DNA of 64,000 bases, taken from Melioribacteraceae bacterium. GTDB taxonomy: Bacteria > Bacteroidota > Ignavibacteria > Ignavibacteriales > Melioribacteraceae. Both the position numbers and the translations under genes were made by a program. The notes below the pieces were generated by a model. It did no database searches, was not told the origin of the DNA, and saw only the letters and a program-made list of their open reading frames with translations. Below, piece after piece: positions 10,201 through 19,700 of this stretch. Numbering within the stretch: position 1 is the stretch's first letter; each line of letters starts with the position of its first letter. The stretch spans positions 434,001 through 498,000 of the forward strand of contig DAOSDY010000001.1 of NCBI GenBank assembly GCA_035362835.1, written 5' to 3'.

Positions 10201-11296
10201 GGCGGTTTGTCTCGTCAAATAACCTTGCGTTCTCAAGTGCGACGCTCATACTGTTTGCAAGAGTAGTCAGCAAACGCAAATCGGAATCACTAAAAGCATC
10301 CTCCTTATCAAGATTCTGCAAACTGATTACACCGGTTACTTCATCACCGGCTATCATTGGTACAAATACAAGAGATTTTGCTCTTTCACCAAACATTACA
10401 ACATTATCATACTTTACAGCTTCTTTCTCCTCATCCCTATTAATTAACAATGGTTTAACAGTATCAATTACATGCTTGCGAAATCCTTTCAGCGGGCGGG
10501 GTCCTATAAGTGTTCGATCACCTTTTTCAAATGAATAGCAATCTTCAATCATATTGCTTTTTTTATCATACTTAACAATATCAATTACCTGGGCATTAAA
10601 TATTTCTCTTATTTTTTCCCCAACTAATTCGTAGATACTATTGATATCGAGTTCTTTAGCTAATCCTTCCTGAACACTATTGATAATTGAAAGTTCAGCG
10701 GTTCTCTGTTCGGTTTCATTAAGTAATCTTTTGGTTTCATCAAACAGTTTAGCGTTTTGTAAAGCAACACCCATGTTTGTAGCAATAATTGAAAGCAGGC
10801 GGATTTTTTCATCATTATAATCATTTTTCTTATAGCTCTGAATGCTCACTACACCAATTACTTTATCGCCCGCAATGATCGGAACGCCGATATAGGTTTC
10901 TGTTTTTTCTTCTTCCGATTGAACAAGAACTCCTAATTTGATTGCTTCATCAAAGGTGCCATGATATAATGGTCTGGCGGATTTAATAATCTTTGATGTT
11001 AGCCCTTCTCCAAGCAGGAATGGCTCTGCTTCCTGATAATCACGATAGAAAGAATATGGAACATGAATAATCTTTGTTGATTCTTCCAACAAAAGGATTT
11101 CGGTTACTTCTGCTTTAAAGATATCTCTTACTTTATCACCGATAATTTTGATTATTGTATCAATACTAAGCTGTTTTGAAATTGCTTCACTTACACTGCT
11201 TATTATCGCAAGCTCTGCTTCCCTTTGAGCCAGTTGTTTTTTCAATAATTCGGTTTCAGATTCAACCGGTTCTACTTTTGTTTTATTAGCCTTCAT
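7268..11296 (-). CDS. Soluble sensor histidine kinase with six tandem GAF domains
   Basis: A 1342-residue protein with no membrane segment. Six GAF modules of about 175 residues follow one another (starts near 23, 200, 378, 555, 733 and 910). Each opens with a helix like AELSIINSVQEGLAKELD and closes with SDLRLLTTLANSMSVALENARLF. A helical stretch (LEDLQATQKQLIAQEKLASLGQ) then joins a HisKA dimerisation domain with the phospho-accepting His1097 in GIAHEIKNPL. The HATPase domain follows, with N-box NILTNGCYEA, G1 DNGHGIP and G2 GTGLGLSI. The GAF inputs could bind small molecules or chromophores; no cysteine or other chromophore ligand is obvious. The next gene is the REC-phosphatase and the preceding one a lone receiver, both likely targets. 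AAGGA lies 6 nt before the ATG. Confidence 0.93.
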   Translation of the reverse strand: MKANKTKVEPVESETELLKKQLAQREAELAIISSVSEAISKQLSIDTIIKIIGDKVRDIFKAEVTEILLLEESTKIIHVPYSFYRDYQEAEPFLLGEGLTSKIIKSARPLYHGTFDEAIKLGVLVQSEEEKTETYIGVPIIAGDKVIGVVSIQSYKKNDYNDEKIRLLSIIATNMGVALQNAKLFDETKRLLNETEQRTAELSIINSVQEGLAKELDINSIYELVGEKIREIFNAQVIDIVKYDKKSNMIEDCYSFEKGDRTLIGPRPLKGFRKHVIDTVKPLLINRDEEKEAVKYDNVVMFGERAKSLVFVPMIAGDEVTGVISLQNLDKEDAFSDSDLRLLTTLANSMSVALENARLFDETNRLLKETEQRTAELSVINSVQEGLAKELDMHGIYNLVGDRLCALFPDTQTLVIRTFDHDTGLEYWQYAIEKGERQHVDPRPFNWNSKLLVETKKPLDIKENYVETAKKYGSSGVTAGQPPKSAVFVPMIAGDLVRGSVSLQNVDRENAFTESDLRLLTTLTNSMIVALENARLFDETNKLLDKTKQQAAELEIINSVGEGLAKQLDFQSIIDLVGDKIKEVFNAQVVSISTYDSADNKIHHRYVIEKNKRYYFDKPIDIDPDRKEIIETQLPLIFGSSREIIEHSGDQVLDGEMPESFLGVPIIHNGKTTGVITIQDLDRQNLYSEKDGVLLLTLASNMGVALENARLFEETKRLLLESEQRNVELSILNTIQQGLVQEMDIESIINLVGDKFREALGFQDLGIRLYDKENDILHFYYEYEHGEKLTINSSKPTPLSKYVLDSGKTLLLKKNTPEEKEKLGIFGKTTIPGTDMSKSLIMVPILLGTEAKGLILIENYDREDAFSESDIRLLTTVSNSMSVALENARLFKETLRLLDDSKKHTAELGTVNSISQAIVGHLEIDKLINLVGEKVRDLFKANIVYLALLDKENEMIEFPYCFGEELTPIQLGIGLSSRIILDKKPLLINKEINKKSEELGIKRIGIPSASYLGVPIPVGDEIIGVLSVQSTEAENVFNEGDMRLLGTIAAHVGIAINNANAYKELNKTLEDLQATQKQLIAQEKLASLGQLTAGIAHEIKNPLNFVNNFSELSVGVVEELRDEFHKHISKFNSEELEELNELLNSLKQNAEKTKEHGKRADSIVHSMLQHSRGKTGEIQPIDINAMLDEDLNLVYHGMRAQDGTFNIKIEKEYDSGISKVEVIPQDISRVFLNILTNGCYEAHRKKMELNTDEPARIRVKTLESDSFIEIRVMDNGHGIPEKIRGDLFTPFFTTKPTGKGTGLGLSISYDIVVAEHKGELLFETEEGKFTEFIIRLPKNHKK

Positions 11297-11341
11297 TTAT
11301 AATCCTTATTTATAATAAGAATAGATGGAAAAAATTCTTAA

Positions 11342-11707
11342 TTAAGGGAGCACCTTTTCTTTGAGCTGATCGAAATTTATCGGTTTGGTCATATAATCGT
11401 CGCAGCCGTATTCAAGCGCTTTATTATAATTATTCTGATCACCATAGGCGGTAATCATGGCTACTTTCAACTCGGGATAATTGTCTTTTATCCATTTCAA
11501 AAGTTCAAGGCCATTAATGCCCGGCATGTTGATATCAGAAAGTATCTGTTTAACCTCACCCGGTCCGTTCGATTTAAGGTAATCCTGAGCTTCCTCCCCC
11601 GAAAAAGCAAACAGAAAAGCGAGCTTACCGGATTTTATTTCCTTACGGAATGTCTGCTCAAAAAGTAATTTCACATCTTGTTCGTCATCCACAACCATAA
11701 TTTTCAT
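11342..11707 (-). CDS. Single-domain response regulator
   Basis: A 121-residue CheY-like receiver with no output domain. Asp7 and Asp8 form the acidic pocket, Asp58 (SDINMPGING) is the phospho-acceptor and Lys108 (MTKPIN) the conserved lysine. Its sequence is close to the receiver of the protein at 6115-7263 (both share FRKEIK.GK and DINMP), suggesting they arose by duplication and may share the six-GAF kinase that lies between them. It could act as a phosphate sink or bind a partner. AGGA lies about 7 nt before the ATG. It sits 38 bp after the large phosphatase gene. Confidence 0.93.
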   Translation of the reverse strand: MKIMVVDDEQDVKLLFEQTFRKEIKSGKLAFLFAFSGEEAQDYLKSNGPGEVKQILSDINMPGINGLELLKWIKDNYPELKVAMITAYGDQNNYNKALEYGCDDYMTKPINFDQLKEKVLP

Positions 11708-11745
11708 AGCAATATCCTTTCAATAATTAGAGATAAGTTTTATTA

Positions 11746-14700
11746 TCACTTTACTTTAACTGCGATAAAAGTAATATCATCATTCTGTTCTAATTCCCCT
11801 TTCCAGTTTGCGCCATCCATTTGTAGAGCAGAGATTATTTCATTTGAGCTTTTGCCTCCGTTTTCAGCAAATACTCTCTTTAGTCTATCGTAGCCGTACA
11901 TTTCTCTATCTGCATTCTGAAGCTCGGGTAATCCGTCGCTAAGTAATAAAATTGTATCTCCGGAATTAACTTCAGTCGAAAAAACATCATATTCGGTTCT
12001 TCTCAAAGCCCCAAAAGGTAATCCGTGAAGAGTAACCTCTTCTACAAAATTGATTTCTTTCCTGTATATAAAGACCGGTGGAATTCCGGCATTGGCTATT
12101 TTTATTTCCCGTCCGTAGATATTAACCATTGCAAAGGAGATCATCATTTTGTCTAAAGACATTTTCTTTAATATTTCATTAGAGGATGAAAAAAAGTTTT
12201 TTATTTCTAATCTAGCTGAATCGGCTATAAAGAGTGATTTCATCATTGAGACGATTGTTCCGGCTTTGAGACCATGGCCGGTGGCATCCCCTAAGCAGAT
12301 ATTCAACGAACCATTATCCTTGAATGAAAAATCGTAATAATCTCCACCTACTTCTGTTGCAGTCTGCATATGCACAGCGATATCAAGCTTGGAAAGTTTC
12401 GGCAACTCTTTTGGAAGCATAGCAAGCTGGAGCTGACGAGCATCTTCAAGCTCTTTTGACTTTCGTTCGTTCTCGGCCTGAATAATTTTATTCTGAGCTT
12501 CTGCTTTTTGTAAATCGAGGAAGCGGGTATAGGTTCTTTCAAATTCCACAGAAAATCTACGAAGGATTTCCTTTTCTTCCTGAGTGAGTGGCCGTCTTAT
12601 ATCTATGCCAAAACAACCATATTTCATGTAGGCTTCAGTATAATAAATTCCTTCCGGAAAAAATTCCGGCTTGAATTTCACCGCTCCCTTCAGCAATTCT
12701 TCCCAGGAAGCAAAGAATGAATCGATTTTACCGGGCGGTACGAATGTTTCATGCACTGGTTGATTACTCTCCCAATCCGCGTAACACTTTGCTGTACCAG
12801 GCTCTGTTTTATCTAGTGGATATTTTACGGCTTTACTCTGATACTGCGAAGTACCATTTATGTCATTTACCCATGTTGCCCAAAACATGTGTTCCTGTTT
12901 GTCTTCATCTGGCAGCCAGACAAAGGAAAATTCGGAATCAATTCCTAAGCCTAGAAGCTGCTCGTGAAAAGTCTTTGAAATATCATTGAGTTCACTGGAG
13001 TGCTTCATCAGCATACTCTGAGTTCTGGTTCGTTCCAGCGCCAGTTCAATCTGCGCTTCACGTTGCTGACGTTCAGCACCTTTCAGATCTTCAAAACGTT
13101 TATAGGCTAAATCAAATACACCGGCGAAGCGAACCAATGAAGATAAATCTTCCATTGGAGGATCAACTACTATTCCGGGTAGACTATATCCAATTTCCCC
13201 ATGTGTAGTGCGAGCCATTATGAATGTTAATCCTCCGATATGACGAATGTCGTCCAAAGTTGGTGCATTGGGATCTACCTGCTCGAAATCTCCAAGTGTG
13301 ATCATTTTATGAACATATTCTACAGCGGTTTCTACATCCATTGGAAAAATAATAGTAGATTCATCACTCTTTTCCCAATCGGCTAATAACTTTATATCAC
13401 TGTGGATATGACGGGGCAATGTCATCACCATACCAATCCGCGTACCATCTCCTGAAGTCATAGCTTTTTCATATTTATCGGGTAGCCAGCGCATATGCCA
13501 GAAATAATGTGCTTCATGACCTAGTGCAACAAACTCGGATCGCATTGTAACAACAATATCGAGCAGTTCGGAAGACTCGCGCATAGCTGTTACCTGTGAA
13601 CGGATTCGCTCCAGTGAAAGCTCAATCTGAGCTTCTCGTGCCTGTGCTTCGGCTTTTTGAAGATCGAGGAAACGGGTATAAGTTTGATTGAAAACAGACG
13701 CAAAACGGCTTAGAATACCCTGGTGCTCGTCGGACAACGGCTCAAAACTTCCCGTAACTAAGCATCCGAAAATATCAGATGAGCCGGAGAGATATATTTT
13801 GTTAACTCCTGCCATGTCCTTCTTTACCGGCTCCGGCAGGTTAGTCAGTTCTGTTTGGCTAAAACCAAATCGATCCCACTCTTCTTTTTCTTTTCCTTCA
13901 AAAAGATAGGTCCATTTTTTTCTTCTCTCCTCCCAATAATTAAGATACAACTGATGTGAGGGGTGTTGATTGTTTTGAACAAAAAAACCGTTTTCATTCA
14001 GCAGCCCTTCTTTACCGGCCAGCCACCATGTAATACCACGATTTTCCGGGTTTACAATCATGATAAAACACCTATCCAGGTGTGCATCCAGTTTGGAAAG
14101 TTCTCCATACAAATGATAAATAAGGGTACCGATTTCAGATGAACTCCTCATTGCCATGGAACGGCTTCTAACTTTTTCCAACGCAGCTTCAATCTGCGCT
14201 TCTCTTGCCTGAGCCTCTGCTTTCTGCAGATCGAGGAAGCGGATATAGGATTGTTCAAAAACATTTCCAAAACGTTTTAGAATTTCATTTTCATCATCAG
14301 AGAATTTTTTTCCGTTGTGGTTGGTAATGGAAATGCTTGTATAATTCGATATAACAACGGATCTGGTATATCCCCCTTTTCGTGATAACAGTTCCTCTTT
14401 TCTTTCCTGAGATAAACTATTCCACGGCGGAAATTTGAAAAGATGTTTGAACAGACTGATCTTTTCTTCGTCGGTGCGATCTTCGGTAAAGAAATTATTT
14501 TTTCTTTTGATCGCATTCATTAGCTCAATAATTATTGGGCTGTTTAAAAATGGGACAGTCACTTTTTGTACATAATCAGCTGCGCCGCCGGATGCCCAAA
14601 GAGTAACATCTTTATCAACTTCATCATTAATAACGATGAATACTCCACCGTTAATATCAAGATTCATACTGTGCAATTGCTGCGCAAGTATATTTACAAC

Positions 14701-15561
14701 TTCCTGTAATTCGGAAGTATTATGCATAGCAAGACTTCTCGCTCTCACTCTCTCCAGTGCAAGCTGAATTTCCGCCTCTCTTGCCTGTGCCTCGGCTTTT
14801 TGAATATCAAGATACCTTTGATATGACAGTTCAAATACCTTAAGGAATCTTTTGAATAAATTTATTTCTTCTTCCGTCAGAGGCTGATAAGTTGAAATCC
14901 CTAAAGCAACCGGTCCGAGTGAAAACCAATAATAGTTTAGCGATGAAGCGGTTTCAAGGTAGTTATCAATAAAAACATTTGTCGTTTTCTGATAAGCAAT
15001 CCAATCTATAACTTCCTTGCCTTTAATATGAGTTATGAAAAATTCTCCCTTTCCTTTTATCATTTTCTCGGCAAATTCCTGATGCAGCTCATTATTTGTA
15101 TACGTGGTTTCTGTAATAAAGGTTTTATTGTGCTTAGAATAGTATTCGTAATTTGTGTAAGTGCCGTTCTGCTGGTAAAAGATAGCGGTTTGCACATTCC
15201 GGATTTCGGCAACGCCTAATAACTCCAGTTGAAGCGAAATTGTTTTACAAACCTCAAGCATATCATCCGGTTTCCTCATCGCCATAGCTACTGTTCGGAC
15301 TTTCTCAAGAGATTTTTCAATTTCCAGTTCGCGGTTTTGCGCTTCAACTGCTTTTCTCTTTAACTCCAGTTCCTCAATTGTTTCTTCAAGAAGTATGGAA
15401 GTTGTTTTCTTAACCTTTTCGGTTCTATCAAGCTTGAAAGCAGTTATCTCTAATTCCTTATTAACATCCTGCAGAGCTTTAACCGCGTTGTTTTTCTCTT
15501 CATCGGTAATCTTTTGATTACTCAGAATAAGCCTTATAATATTTTCAATTTTCTGATTCAT
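11746..15561 (-). CDS. Large SpoIIE-type phosphatase with five tandem GAF-like sensor modules
   Basis: A 1271-residue soluble protein. After an N-terminal coiled region (1-85), five modules of about 190 residues repeat. Each is introduced by a helix like ALEKVRSRSMAMRSSSEL and ended by RFLDLQKAEAQAREAQIE; the spacer folds look GAF-like but are divergent. The C-terminal ~215 residues are a SpoIIE/PP2C phosphatase (LQLAMLPKELPKL, TATEVGGDYYDF near 1075, LGDATGHGLKAG, LLSDGLPEL, NDDITFIAVK). The helical joints probably pass a signal along a dimeric stalk to the phosphatase. The ATG immediately follows the stop codon of the FIST gene with only a weak Shine-Dalgarno site, so the two are probably translationally coupled. 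Likely substrates are the STAS proteins at 5724 or 22168. Confidence 0.88.
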   Translation of the reverse strand: MNQKIENIIRLILSNQKITDEEKNNAVKALQDVNKELEITAFKLDRTEKVKKTTSILLEETIEELELKRKAVEAQNRELEIEKSLEKVRTVAMAMRKPDDMLEVCKTISLQLELLGVAEIRNVQTAIFYQQNGTYTNYEYYSKHNKTFITETTYTNNELHQEFAEKMIKGKGEFFITHIKGKEVIDWIAYQKTTNVFIDNYLETASSLNYYWFSLGPVALGISTYQPLTEEEINLFKRFLKVFELSYQRYLDIQKAEAQAREAEIQLALERVRARSLAMHNTSELQEVVNILAQQLHSMNLDINGGVFIVINDEVDKDVTLWASGGAADYVQKVTVPFLNSPIIIELMNAIKRKNNFFTEDRTDEEKISLFKHLFKFPPWNSLSQERKEELLSRKGGYTRSVVISNYTSISITNHNGKKFSDDENEILKRFGNVFEQSYIRFLDLQKAEAQAREAQIEAALEKVRSRSMAMRSSSEIGTLIYHLYGELSKLDAHLDRCFIMIVNPENRGITWWLAGKEGLLNENGFFVQNNQHPSHQLYLNYWEERRKKWTYLFEGKEKEEWDRFGFSQTELTNLPEPVKKDMAGVNKIYLSGSSDIFGCLVTGSFEPLSDEHQGILSRFASVFNQTYTRFLDLQKAEAQAREAQIELSLERIRSQVTAMRESSELLDIVVTMRSEFVALGHEAHYFWHMRWLPDKYEKAMTSGDGTRIGMVMTLPRHIHSDIKLLADWEKSDESTIIFPMDVETAVEYVHKMITLGDFEQVDPNAPTLDDIRHIGGLTFIMARTTHGEIGYSLPGIVVDPPMEDLSSLVRFAGVFDLAYKRFEDLKGAERQQREAQIELALERTRTQSMLMKHSSELNDISKTFHEQLLGLGIDSEFSFVWLPDEDKQEHMFWATWVNDINGTSQYQSKAVKYPLDKTEPGTAKCYADWESNQPVHETFVPPGKIDSFFASWEELLKGAVKFKPEFFPEGIYYTEAYMKYGCFGIDIRRPLTQEEKEILRRFSVEFERTYTRFLDLQKAEAQNKIIQAENERKSKELEDARQLQLAMLPKELPKLSKLDIAVHMQTATEVGGDYYDFSFKDNGSLNICLGDATGHGLKAGTIVSMMKSLFIADSARLEIKNFFSSSNEILKKMSLDKMMISFAMVNIYGREIKIANAGIPPVFIYRKEINFVEEVTLHGLPFGALRRTEYDVFSTEVNSGDTILLLSDGLPELQNADREMYGYDRLKRVFAENGGKSSNEIISALQMDGANWKGELEQNDDITFIAVKVK

Positions 15562-16704
15562 TTATTTTTCTTTTAATGCAACCCAGCAGCAAGTCATGTT
15601 ATGGAATTCATTATCACCGCCGGTTGCTCTGCCATACTCGCCATAAGTAAAAAATCCGGCCATCGGAACCTTAAATGCGTTTCTAATTCCATTTACTTCA
15701 TCTGATGTAAGAGGACCAAAAACATCCAGTCTTCCAATACATGAAAACATAAGAAGGGCATCGGCTTCGGGCATTTCTGCTGATTGTATTTTCTTTGCAT
15801 CCGCACTTACTTCTTCAATCACTTCAAAATCAGGCGGAAGTGTTAAACGTATTCTATCACCCACTTTTACTCTGCCGGAAACCGCCAATCCTTTATTATC
15901 CCAGTTCAATCCCATTGAGGAACGGATCAACGGTTCCCCTTTTTCTTTTGAAAGACTGAGTATTACAGTACCGATATTAAACTCTTTATACTTTTCTTCA
16001 GTTAAGTTTAATCCCAGAAATTTCGGCATTAATTCAGCTGCCGGCTGATTATCAATCTCCAGAATCCAGTTATCCTCAACTTTAGTAATTGTCTTTTGAG
16101 TACCAACCGGTTTTTGTCCTGTTGCTGCCCGTCCTTTTACAATAACATTATTATTATCAATTACTAGAAGCAGAATACCATTATTCGTTTTTTTATTATT
16201 TGTGAATGTAAAAGTTTCCTTGAATCTAAGGTCATCGCCGGCACCGCCTCCCCAAATAACAGCATCTTTACCGGCTACTTCTGAAATACTATAGAGAATT
16301 TTTTCGCTGACAGCCATTTCTGTAATGTCAGCAACACTATTAGAGAGAATGAATGCCGGCTTCTCATAAAGCTTCATTGCATTGCCGGTCATGGTTTTCG
16401 CTAATTCAACCGGATCAGTTTTTCCATATTCCTCTAGTAATATTTTAAAGTTTGCTCTATTCATATCCATAAGCAGAATCGAAATACTTTCACGAAGAAC
16501 TTCGCTATCGCATATTTCACCGCTGGAAGTAACTCCGAATATCTGGATATTATAACTATTCATTATGCTGATAATCTCATTGCGCTCATGTTTTATTGAG
16601 ATAAATACAAATGCCAGTGTTGGCTTAAAACCATCGGACATGCTTTCAATAAGAGCAGATTTAATTTCCTGAACCGACTTTCCATTAATTGATTTTGCTT
16701 TCAT
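15562..16704 (-). CDS. FIST-domain sensory protein
   Basis: A 380-residue soluble protein matching the FIST N plus C domain pair. The N-terminal part has KPTLAFVFISIKHERNEI and IQIFGVTSSGEICDSEVL; the C-terminal part has ALLMFSCIGRLDVFGP and a conserved ending VPMAGFFTYGEYGRATGG then FHNMTCCWVALKE. FIST domains are predicted intracellular sensors of small ligands, possibly amino acids, and often stand next to kinases, phosphatases or cyclases. Here it is encoded with zero spacing before the five-module phosphatase, which suggests that the two proteins interact. No cofactor or ligand can be deduced. Confidence 0.88.
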   Translation of the reverse strand: MKAKSINGKSVQEIKSALIESMSDGFKPTLAFVFISIKHERNEIISIMNSYNIQIFGVTSSGEICDSEVLRESISILLMDMNRANFKILLEEYGKTDPVELAKTMTGNAMKLYEKPAFILSNSVADITEMAVSEKILYSISEVAGKDAVIWGGGAGDDLRFKETFTFTNNKKTNNGILLLVIDNNNVIVKGRAATGQKPVGTQKTITKVEDNWILEIDNQPAAELMPKFLGLNLTEEKYKEFNIGTVILSLSKEKGEPLIRSSMGLNWDNKGLAVSGRVKVGDRIRLTLPPDFEVIEEVSADAKKIQSAEMPEADALLMFSCIGRLDVFGPLTSDEVNGIRNAFKVPMAGFFTYGEYGRATGGDNEFHNMTCCWVALKEK

Positions 16705-16723
16705 AATTTTTCGATAAAATATT

Positions 16724-19700
16724 TTATTTTACTTTAATTACCACAAATGTTACATCATCTTCAGGTTCTTTGTCGTTAGTCCATTTCTTACCTTCGTTTT
16801 TCAAATAATTAACAATTTCTTCAGGTTCCTGCTGAGCAATTTCCTCGAAGCTATTCCTTGCCCTTTTATACCCGAGGATTTCATGATTATCATTTTTCAG
16901 CTCAGCAAAACCGTCACTCATCAATAACAATGTATCGCCTCTTTCAATCTTTAATTCCTTAATATCATATTCTATCCCTTTCATAGCTCCTAAAGGCATA
17001 TTGTTTATAACAACTTCTTCGATAGTCTGAGAATATTTTCTGAAAATAATTAAAGGCGGCATTCCGGCATTGGTAGTTAAAATCCGGTCAGATTTTATCT
17101 GAATGCATGTTAATGCCATCATCAATCTTCCGAGCTGCATATCTTTAAGTGCATTGCTAGTATTTTCAAAGAACGGTTTTAATTCCATGTTTGTCCGGTC
17201 CGACATAAAAAGTGATTTCATAATTGAAACCATCATACCCGACATCATACCGTGTCCTGTAGCATCCCCAAGTATTACCGTTAGAGTTCCGTCTGCATGA
17301 ACATTAAAGTCATAATAGTCGCCTCCCACTTCCGTAGCGGTTTTCATATAAACAGCAATGTCGAGATGCGGCAATTGAGGCAGTTCTTTGGGAAGCATTG
17401 AGTACTGCAGGTTACGAGCTTCTTCTAATTCTTTTGTCTTTCTGGCATTCTCAGCTTCAAGTAATTTCTTGTTTTCTCTTTCCCTTCTTCTATCCAGCTC
17501 ATACTTTCTAACTCCGCCTAAAATCCCTACAAACCCGATTAAATAGACGCCATAAGCCCACCATGTTAACCACCATGGCGGATTAATAGCAAAAGAATAA
17601 TAATCTTCATTCGTTTTCATACCGTTTGATGTTGTTGACCTCACTCTGAACCTGTAATCACCCGGCGGGAGATTCTGATATTCAACAAAAGGGAGATTAG
17701 AGGGACGCGACCATTCTTTATCATATCCTTCTAAAAGATGCTCATAGGTGGTTTGTCTGGGATCTCTATAATTTAATGCGGCATAATTAAATACAAATGA
17801 ATTCTGAAAGTGACTATGCTCTGAAGGATAGTTATAAAAATAATACTGCTTATTAACTACAACAGAAGATATTCTCAATGGATAGGATTTGTTTTCACCC
17901 TTATTAATATAAAGACCTACACCGTTATAATATTGAACAAGGTTTCCGTTTCCATCCATTATGCTTCCATAAGGACCTCCGGTAACTACATTTTCATCAT
18001 CATAATAAGTTTGAAATTTATCTCCTCTAATCTGAAGAGTTCCGGATGGGAATTGAAAGAATACATTCCCCTGATGGTCGACAACCGGATTAGAAATGTT
18101 AGTTGAAGGGAGGCCTTCTTTCTTAGTATAGAAGTTCAGGTTTGTACCGTCAAAAATAACCAGACCCCTGTTTCTGAGCCGGATATACAACCGGTCGCTG
18201 GATTGAATATCAGTTTTAGTGCCGGCTACACTTGCGCCTTTTAAAATTCTAAAATCAGCAGTAGTGCTAATGCTATCGCTTAGATCGATGAATTTCTTCC
18301 CATTAAAAACAAAGAAACCGCCGCTCGTTAGGAAGTAGATGTCATTCTTCAGTTTACCTACATAATGGAGCTGTTCTTTCGGAACATTCCAGCTCTGTGG
18401 GGGATTCTTCCAGGATTTGCCATCATAGATCATAATTTTAGAAGGCACGGAAGTAAGGTCTTTAACATTATCCGAAAACAAACCGATAAACCAGAGTCTC
18501 TTCTGATCATCTTCCCTAAGTTCAAAGAGTTGATGTTTTTTAAGATTATCATCGTCCGTAAACGGAGAATCAATCTCAATAAATTTTTCCCCGTCAAATT
18601 TACCTAAATAGAAATCGGCACTATTTAAATCCTTTGATTCGGGTCTTACATAATTCTGCCAGGCATAGATTTCACCTTGATTGGTTTCCAATAAGGAAGT
18701 TGAATTGTAAAGTTTACGTTTATCAGATAAGACATTATTGAATTTAAATATCCAATCGTTATCGCTATTTTTGATTTCACGTGCCATTGCAATCCCCCTG
18801 GACGTAGCGATCCATACTCTCATCTTACTATCCTGGTACGTGTCGAATGTTATATTACTTGGCAGACCCTCTTTTTCTGTATAGGTTATAAGTTTTTTGC
18901 CATCCCAAATATTAATTCCTGTATTAAAAGATTGAGCATACGCAGGCAGCACCGAGTAAGAATATGAGATCCAAACAATTCCGTTTCTATCTGTATAAAA
19001 AGAGGGAATCCCTCCGCTTAATTGAAGTAATCCATCCTTTGTTGTAAGCATTCTGGAATAATTTGGATAGTAAACTCCAAAACCTTTTGTGGTCCCCATT
19101 AATAAACCATCAATTGTTTCATTAAACGGGAAAGCAGTAAATGAATCATACTTCTGCCATTTGCCGTTTTCGTATTTATACAATTGATTATAATATTTGG
19201 AACTCTGAACCTGACCTTCCTGCGTAGTCTGAAAGACCAGTAACTCCGGGAAGAACTGATTCTTTTTTGTGAAGAGTACTGAAGTATAACGCAAATCACT
19301 GATGCTCTTACCGGTTTTAATATCTGTAATATTATTTATGTTTTCAATAATGTTCGATGGAACCCATTGCCCATTTGCATATTCATATATTGATTTGTTT
19401 CTTGAATTAAAAATTTCGTATGTGGTTGACGCGGTTGTCATGAATAATTTGTCAAGCGGTTTACTATAATAAACCTGCAAAGGAAAGAGATCCTTGCCAA
19501 GGTTATCAATAAAATCGGTATACTGATGGAATTTCGTTCCATCATACATCAATACTCCGGCGGTATTTTTGGCTATGGTTCTTGATGCTAATATTCCAGA
19601 AAACGCGAGCCAGGTATTTCCGTCTTTATCAATTGCAGAAGAAAAATTATCGGGCAGGATTATAGGATTTTGCAGCCTAATTCCAACTGATTCATCAATT

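Noticed and set aside
7466..10538. Many plus-strand frames opposite the six-GAF kinase
   Set aside because: They recur in the same relative place of each GAF module, as expected when a repeated gene is read on the wrong strand. None has a family motif.
7268..15561. Regularly spaced DNA repeats that could suggest a repeat array or CRISPR
   Set aside because: The repeats are about 500-570 bp apart, diverged, and fall on the conserved helices of GAF and GAF-like modules in two intact genes. They are protein-domain repeats.
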